17,602 bases of DNA from Bordetella parapertussis (GTDB lineage Bacteria; Pseudomonadota; Gammaproteobacteria; Burkholderiales; Burkholderiaceae_B), in the NCBI GenBank assembly GCA_945903445.1, contig CAMDNZ010000058.1, forward strand, positions 1-17,602, written 5' to 3'. Under the pieces are notes generated by a model. That model was not told where the DNA came from. It saw only the letters and a list, made by a program, of their open reading frames with translations, and searched no databases. This document shows, one piece after another, positions 14,011 to 17,602 of the stretch. Numbering within the stretch: position 1 is the first letter of the stretch; every line of letters starts with the position of its first letter. Made by a program: the position numbers and the translations under genes.

Positions 14011-15258
14011 ATGACTGCTGTTCACAATGCGCTCGGCCAACCCGTCGGCCACGATTTGCCGAATTGGACAGCCAGACCGCGGCCTACCCGCCAAGTACTG
14101 AACGGCACGCATTGCCGTTTGGAACCATTGGATACACGGCATGCTGCCGATCTTTATGCGTCTTACGTACAGGCCAGCGGCCGCGAAGACTGGACTTATC
14201 TGGCGGTTGGCCCCTTCGATAGCGAAGACCAGTACCGGACCTACGTCGCCAGCGTGTCGACCGACGACGATCCGCTGCATTTCGCCGTGATCGACACAGC
14301 GACGAGGCGTGCCGTCGGCACCTTGGCACTGATGCGTATCGACCCCGGCAATGGCGTGATCGAGGTGGGGTTCGTGACGTTCTCGCCGCTGCTCAAGCGC
14401 AGCACCTTGTCCACCGAAGCCCAATACCTTCTGATGCGCCATGCATTTGACACCTTGGGTTATCGCCGCTACGAATGGAAATGCGATGCGCTGAATGCGC
14501 CATCGCGCAAAGCCGCCGAACGCATGGGATTCACTTTCGAAGGCGTGTTTCGCAACGCCGTCGTCTACAAGGGCCGCAACCGGGACACTGCATGGTTTTC
14601 CATCACGGCCGAAGAATGGCCAGCAGTGCGAACTGGATTCGAGCGCTGGCTATCGCCCGATAACTTCGACGGACAGGGCAAGCAACGCCTGGGGCTGGCC
14701 GAACAACGTCAACAAGGCGTAGGGGCGGTCGCTGACGAAATGGCGGATGCTCGACCGGCCGAGCCCGCGGCCCCGCTCGCACATACCAAAGCATCGCCCC
14801 CATCCACCGCTCGGATCCGGATCGCGCCGCTTACGCCCGACGATCGTGCCGCATGGCTGCCGCTATGGCATGGCTATCAAACGTTCTACAAGGTCGCCTT
14901 GGGCGCAGCCATCGATACTGAAACGTGGAAGCGCTTGATGGACGATCAAGAGCCGATGTTTGCGCTGGGTGCGTTTGATGCCGACGGCGAGCTGCTAGGC
15001 ATTGTCCACGGCGTCTTGCACCGGTCTACCTGGACCCACGGCCCTTATCTCTATCTGCAGGATCTTTTCACGGTGCCAGCGGCACGCGGGCGAGGCGTCG
15101 GGCGGTCGTTGATCGAGGCCATCTACGCAAGAGGCCAAGCCGAAGGCGCAGGACGCGTCTATTGGTTGACGCACGAATCCAACCACAATGCACGCATTCT
15201 GTACGACCGGATAGCGAACAACAAGGGCTACATTCAGTACCGCAAAGACCTCGCTTGA
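14011..15258 (+). CDS. Tandem (fused) GNAT acetyltransferase protein
   Basis: The 415-residue protein joins two GNAT domains. Domain A (about 28-215) is of the large RimJ/RimL-like type: LNGTHCRLEPLDTRHAADLY, AVGTLALMRIDPGNGVIEVG, then EWKCDALNAPSRKAAERMGF, FEGVFRNAVVYKGRNRDTAW. Domain B (about 268-413) is a smaller N-acetyltransferase: RIAPLTPDDRAAWLPLWHGY, QDLFTVPAARGRGVGRSLIE (the acetyl-CoA loop), THESNHNARILYDRIA. An Ala/Pro-rich linker (about 229-267) joins them without a stop or frameshift. In relatives, as I know them, these are separate proteins. ATG 14011 is where family similarity begins; GGA about 8 bases upstream is a weak ribosome-binding site. An in-frame extension to 13879 would run through the terminator hairpin. 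Substrates are unknown. It is divergent from the acyl-CoA dehydrogenase gene. Confidence 0.88.
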   Translation: MTAVHNALGQPVGHDLPNWTARPRPTRQVLNGTHCRLEPLDTRHAADLYASYVQASGREDWTYLAVGPFDSEDQYRTYVASVSTDDDPLHFAVIDTATRRAVGTLALMRIDPGNGVIEVGFVTFSPLLKRSTLSTEAQYLLMRHAFDTLGYRRYEWKCDALNAPSRKAAERMGFTFEGVFRNAVVYKGRNRDTAWFSITAEEWPAVRTGFERWLSPDNFDGQGKQRLGLAEQRQQGVGAVADEMADARPAEPAAPLAHTKASPPSTARIRIAPLTPDDRAAWLPLWHGYQTFYKVALGAAIDTETWKRLMDDQEPMFALGAFDADGELLGIVHGVLHRSTWTHGPYLYLQDLFTVPAARGRGVGRSLIEAIYARGQAEGAGRVYWLTHESNHNARILYDRIANNKGYIQYRKDLA

Positions 15259-15316
15259 ACAAGCGTTACCGAACGGAAAGAGAAGGTTTGCCCTCGACCC
15301 TCAACGCACTGGTGCC

Positions 15317-16282
15317 TCACACCACCCGATTGACGGGCTTGCCGGACCAGCATGATGCGATGTTGTTGATCAACTGATCGGCGAGCGCCTGGACCGCCTC
15401 GTCGCTCGCCCAGGCGACATGCGGCGTGAGAATGAAATTGGGCGCGTCGTCCAAGGCTCGGAAGGGATGGTTCGGCGCGGGCGGCTCCTCGATGGTGACA
15501 TCGAACCCGGCTCCGGCGATCTGGCCCGACCGGATGGCATCGACCACGGCCTGCTCGTCCACCAAGCCACCCCGTGCCGTATTGATCAGCAAGGGATGCC
15601 GCGCCATCGTCTGAAACTCCGGCGCACCGATCAAATTGCGGGTGGCAGGCACCAGCGGACAATGCAAGGTGATGATGTCGCTCTGCTTCAATACCTCGTC
15701 GAAGGGCGTGTAGCCCGCCTCTACCTCGGTCTGACCTTTGCGCCCCGCGCGCAGCACTTTCAGTTGCAACGCTTGGGCAATCGCTGCCACAGATGTACCC
15801 AAGGCACCGTTACCGATGATGCCCAGCGTCGAACCGGTCAGATCCTTGATGGGGTAATCGAAAAAACAAAACGTACCGGCCTCCTCCCAACGGCCCCGCC
15901 GCACGGCATCTCGATACGCCAGCAGGCTTCGACGCAATGCGAAGATCAGCGCGAAGGTATGTTCGGGAACCGTATGAACGGCATAGTTGCGCACGTTGGT
16001 CACGCCGATATCGCGCGTCCTGCACGCGTCCAGATCGACGTTGTTGGTGCCGGTGGCCGCCACGGCGATCAGCTTCAAGCGCCTTGCTCGAGCAATGACG
16101 TCGGCCGTCAACTTCACCTTGTTGGTGATCACAATATCGGCCTCGCCGATTCGACCCGCCACCTCGGCGGGCGAGGTGACATCGTACGACGTCCAGGTGT
16201 GCTCGAAAGGCAAGGTCGGCAGAATCGTTTGCGGCGAAATTGTCGAGCGATCGAGGAAGACGACGCTGGGAAAACCACTCAT
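15317..16282 (-). CDS. hprA: HprA-like D-2-hydroxyacid dehydrogenase (glycerate dehydrogenase family)
   Basis: The 321-residue NAD(H)-dependent dehydrogenase is most like HprA, which reduces hydroxypyruvate or glyoxylate to D-glycerate or glycolate. It has the substrate-domain motif VAATGTNNVDLDA (74-86), NVRNYAVHTVPEHTFALIFA, the Rossmann GIIGNGALG (GxGxxG at 157-162) and the catalytic trio Arg237 (NTARGGLVDE), Glu266 (IEEPP) and His288 in PHVAWASDEA, the last typical of HprA. ATG 16282 has only a GGGG stretch upstream, but an earlier start at 16357 would run through the palindrome at 16309-16369 and adds nothing family-like. It converges on the tandem GNAT gene with a 58-base gap that has no clear terminator. 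Exact substrate specificity is inferred. Confidence 0.88.
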   Translation of the reverse strand: MSGFPSVVFLDRSTISPQTILPTLPFEHTWTSYDVTSPAEVAGRIGEADIVITNKVKLTADVIARARRLKLIAVAATGTNNVDLDACRTRDIGVTNVRNYAVHTVPEHTFALIFALRRSLLAYRDAVRRGRWEEAGTFCFFDYPIKDLTGSTLGIIGNGALGTSVAAIAQALQLKVLRAGRKGQTEVEAGYTPFDEVLKQSDIITLHCPLVPATRNLIGAPEFQTMARHPLLINTARGGLVDEQAVVDAIRSGQIAGAGFDVTIEEPPAPNHPFRALDDAPNFILTPHVAWASDEAVQALADQLINNIASCWSGKPVNRVV

Positions 16283-16308
16283 TATTGCCCCATGTATGTG
16301 AATTGAAA

Positions 16309-16369
16309 TCGACTCGGATGTCGGCGCGCTAGAGCGTCTAGTATGCCGTAGCGCCAACGCCCGAGTCGA
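16309..16369. repeat. Nested inverted repeat between PCu(A)C and hprA-like genes
   Basis: TCGACTCGG (16309-16317) pairs with CCGAGTCGA (16361-16369), a perfect 9-bp outer stem. Inside it GGCGC (16323-16327) pairs with GCGCC (16351-16355), and the core contains CTAGAGCGTCTAG (16329-16341), a 5-bp palindrome around three bases. Read on the minus strand it begins about 20 bases after the PCu(A)C stop and ends 27 bases before the hprA-like start. Only a short ATTT follows, so it could be a weak terminator, a leader structure for the dehydrogenase gene, or a protein-binding site. Confidence 0.6.
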
Positions 16370-16390
16370 CTTCTTACTTTAGGGCATCAA

Positions 16391-16864
16391 TCAGTGCGCA
16401 TGGCCATGACTGGCGGCCGGCTTCGCGCCCAGCGCACGGGCCGGAGCGCGGATATTCAACGTGCTTCGGGCGCCCGCTTCGTCCTCGAACAGCAACGACA
16501 CCGGCAGTTCTTCACCGGCTTCGATGGGCCGCTTCAAGCCCATCAACATGATGTGATAGCCGCCAGGTGCCAGTACGACCGGCTGATCGGGGGTCACGAC
16601 CAAGGCGTCGATCTGTCGCATCCGCATGACGTCGCCGTCCATGGACATGGTGTGAATCTCGACCGATTCGGCAATCTCTGCTGTACCGCCCACCAGTTTC
16701 ACCGGTGCGAGGGTGCGCAGGGTCATGAACAGTCCGCCGGCTGTCTGGCCCGCCACGGTGGCACGCGTCCAGGGTGCTTCGACGCCCACCTGCGCGTGGG
16801 CCAACTGGGTCATTGCACCCAGAAAGCTCACTAAAACGAATTTGGCAATGTATTTGATCGACAT
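16391..16864 (-). CDS. PCu(A)C periplasmic copper chaperone
   Basis: The 157-residue secreted protein belongs to the PCu(A)C family, which carries Cu(I) in the periplasm and helps build the CuA centre of cytochrome oxidase. A signal peptide (about 1-24, ending LAHA before QVGVEAPW) directs export. The copper motif H-x10-M-x21-H-x-M is exact: His71, Met82, His104 and Met106. The C-terminal SHGHAH tail is a further possible metal ligand. ATG 16864 is preceded by AGGA at about 11 bases. The gene lies 125 bases downstream of a DUF2946 gene on the same strand, a common pairing in copper-handling loci. It lacks an adjacent Sco or oxidase gene in this window. Confidence 0.95.
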   Translation of the reverse strand: MSIKYIAKFVLVSFLGAMTQLAHAQVGVEAPWTRATVAGQTAGGLFMTLRTLAPVKLVGGTAEIAESVEIHTMSMDGDVMRMRQIDALVVTPDQPVVLAPGGYHIMLMGLKRPIEAGEELPVSLLFEDEAGARSTLNIRAPARALGAKPAASHGHAH

Positions 16865-16989
16865 GATGTGTTTTTTCCTAGGAGGGCAGACCCGGCCCGT
16901 TGCCGCGCATCAACGAAGCGAAGCGGGGTCATACCCGATAATTTGAAATGAAATGAGCGGTGAGCGCTGCGCTCGAGCCGTGGCATCGA

Positions 16990-17379
16990 TCAGATCGAAG
17001 GCGGCGGCGCTCTGGGCGAGGCGATGGACCACGCCCACTGGCGAACGCGATCGGTATCGAAACGAGTCGGATAATCGGTCGCCAGGCTGAACGTCTGCCG
17101 TATTGGCGTGCGTTCGATCGAGAACAGCGCGACCGCCGTGTCGGTCAAGCGACAGAACGGACAATGTGCTCCGGCTTCATGCTTGGACTGAGGCTGAGGG
17201 TCATCGGAGATTTGAATCGCGACTTGGCGATGCCCCTGCACGTCGCAGAAATCGACGGTGAGCGTTCTATGAGCGACACCCTGATCCCAAATGGCGCCGA
17301 GCGCCGGCGAAACGGACGCCCACACGATCGCGACGAGCGCGACCCAGTGCACGAACCGATAGCATGAAAAGACACTCAT
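16990..17379 (-). CDS. DUF2946-like protein with HCPFC motif
   Basis: From ATG 17379 the 129-residue product has an N-terminal hydrophobic segment (about 8-28, VHWVALVAIVWASVSPALGA) that is a signal peptide or membrane anchor, then a lone Cys45 (DFCDV) and AHCPFCRL at 71-78. The C-x-x-C pair with neighbouring His is the hallmark of DUF2946, often found near PCu(A)C and copper-transport genes, so metal or heme handling is likely; this is inferred from family and context. No start has a good ribosome-binding site: ATG 17418 and ATG 17445 are alternatives, but 17379 gives the tidiest signal segment. The right insertion sequence begins 77 bases upstream of this start, so the native promoter may be cut off. 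Confidence 0.72.
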   Translation of the reverse strand: MSVFSCYRFVHWVALVAIVWASVSPALGAIWDQGVAHRTLTVDFCDVQGHRQVAIQISDDPQPQSKHEAGAHCPFCRLTDTAVALFSIERTPIRQTFSLATDYPTRFDTDRVRQWAWSIASPRAPPPSI

Positions 17380-17456
17380 GGAATGAAATGACGCCGAAAT
17401 GTCACGCGAGCCGGTCATTCTACACACCGCTGCTAGTGAGATCATCAACCATCAGT

Positions 17457-17602
17457 TGTATTAGTCAAAACTTAATCTGACATTTTCGTTAACCTAGGGC
17501 AAGAGCCCTGAAAGGAAAAGTCAGAGATGAACATGGCCCAGAATCATAAGGTAATCCGAAACAAGATAGGGCTGCTGAAGCTAGCCGAGCAGCTGGACAA
17601 TG
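17457..17602 (+). mobile_element. Right insertion sequence end (IS481-like), partial
   Basis: This is the 5' end of the same element as at the left edge, now on the plus strand, starting TGTATTAGTC at 17457. It contains a small leader hairpin (AGGGC, AAGA, GCCCT at 17496-17509) between tip and transposase start. The element continues beyond the window. Bases 17457-17600 are the exact reverse complement of 144-1. The flank just inside is ATCAGT, differing from the GTAAAG next to the left copy read in the same orientation. Confidence 0.87.
17527..17602 (+). CDS. Transposase N-terminus (partial), right insertion sequence
   Basis: The frame begins at ATG 17527 (MNMAQNHKVIRNK) with AGGA about 10 bases upstream, and a second ATG at 17533. 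Only 25 residues are visible, matching the left copy. It reads outward from the window, so only the start of the predicted DNA-binding helix-turn-helix is visible and catalytic competence is unknown. The IS481-like assignment rests on this N-terminus and on the TGT tip. Confidence 0.75.
   Translation, partial: MNMAQNHKVIRNKIGLLKLAEQLDN

Larger units (their letters stand above)
1..17600. repeat. 144-bp terminal inverted repeat pair bounding the window (1-144 and 17457-17600)
   Basis: Only the two outermost 144-base blocks form the repeat; the span shows the pairing. Position p on the left matches position 17601-p on the right with no mismatch from 1 to 144, and the match breaks at 145. The full repeats extend past both edges. 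They are two copies of one insertion sequence in opposite orientation, a substrate for inversion of the 17.3 kb between them by homologous recombination. Confidence 0.9.

Noticed and set aside
15259..15316. Terminator between the tandem GNAT and hprA-like genes
   Set aside because: No convincing stem with a T-tract could be found in this convergent gap.
16283..16357. Longer hprA-like start
   Set aside because: The extension crosses the nested palindrome and encodes no dehydrogenase sequence.
1..17602. Claim that the whole window is a composite transposon
   Set aside because: The interior is mostly ordinary chromosomal genes, the IS copies are incomplete in the window, and no flanking duplication can be seen. 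It remains only a possibility.

Overview
The window looks like about 17.3 kb of high-GC betaproteobacterial chromosome, most likely Alcaligenaceae (Bordetella/Achromobacter group). That placement is inferred from two tripartite-tricarboxylate (Bug/TctC) receptors without a linked TctAB membrane pair, RskA-type anti-sigma architecture, HprA and PCu(A)C proteins, and dense Shine-Dalgarno-led genes. No database search was possible.

The segment lies between two identical, inverted ends of one insertion sequence. Positions 1-144 are the exact reverse complement of 17457-17600, and both encode the first residues of the same transposase, reading outward. The left copy truncates a csaA-like tRNA-binding protein gene.

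From left to right: a GNAT acetyltransferase broken by an in-frame amber codon; a bidirectional terminator; a DUF4394 secreted protein downstream of an ECF sigma factor and RskA-like anti-sigma pair (all minus strand); a divergent CSS-motif EAL c-di-GMP phosphodiesterase; an FCD-type GntR regulator; and, converging on it, a four-gene minus-strand catabolic operon (TctC receptor, RraA/HMG-aldolase-like protein, D-2-hydroxyacid dehydrogenase, TctC receptor).

Next comes a tightly packed minus-strand cluster: acyl-CoA dehydrogenase-like protein, NodS-like methyltransferase, family 2 glycosyltransferase and PIG-L deacetylase. The enzyme mix (sugar transfer, N-deacetylation, methylation, acyl oxidation) suggests an uncharacterised small glycoconjugate or amino-sugar pathway, and it is the best candidate here for an undescribed system. 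Divergent from it is a fused tandem GNAT protein preceded by an attenuator-like terminator. The right end holds an HprA-like hydroxyacid dehydrogenase, a nested palindrome, and a small copper module (PCu(A)C chaperone and DUF2946 protein) ending against the right insertion sequence.

No rRNA, tRNA or CRISPR array was seen. No gene-free stretch exceeds 300 bases; the larger gaps (371-644, 2105-2324, 3704-3948, 5557-5755, 10208-10469, 13846-14010) are promoter-sized and are described where they hold structure.
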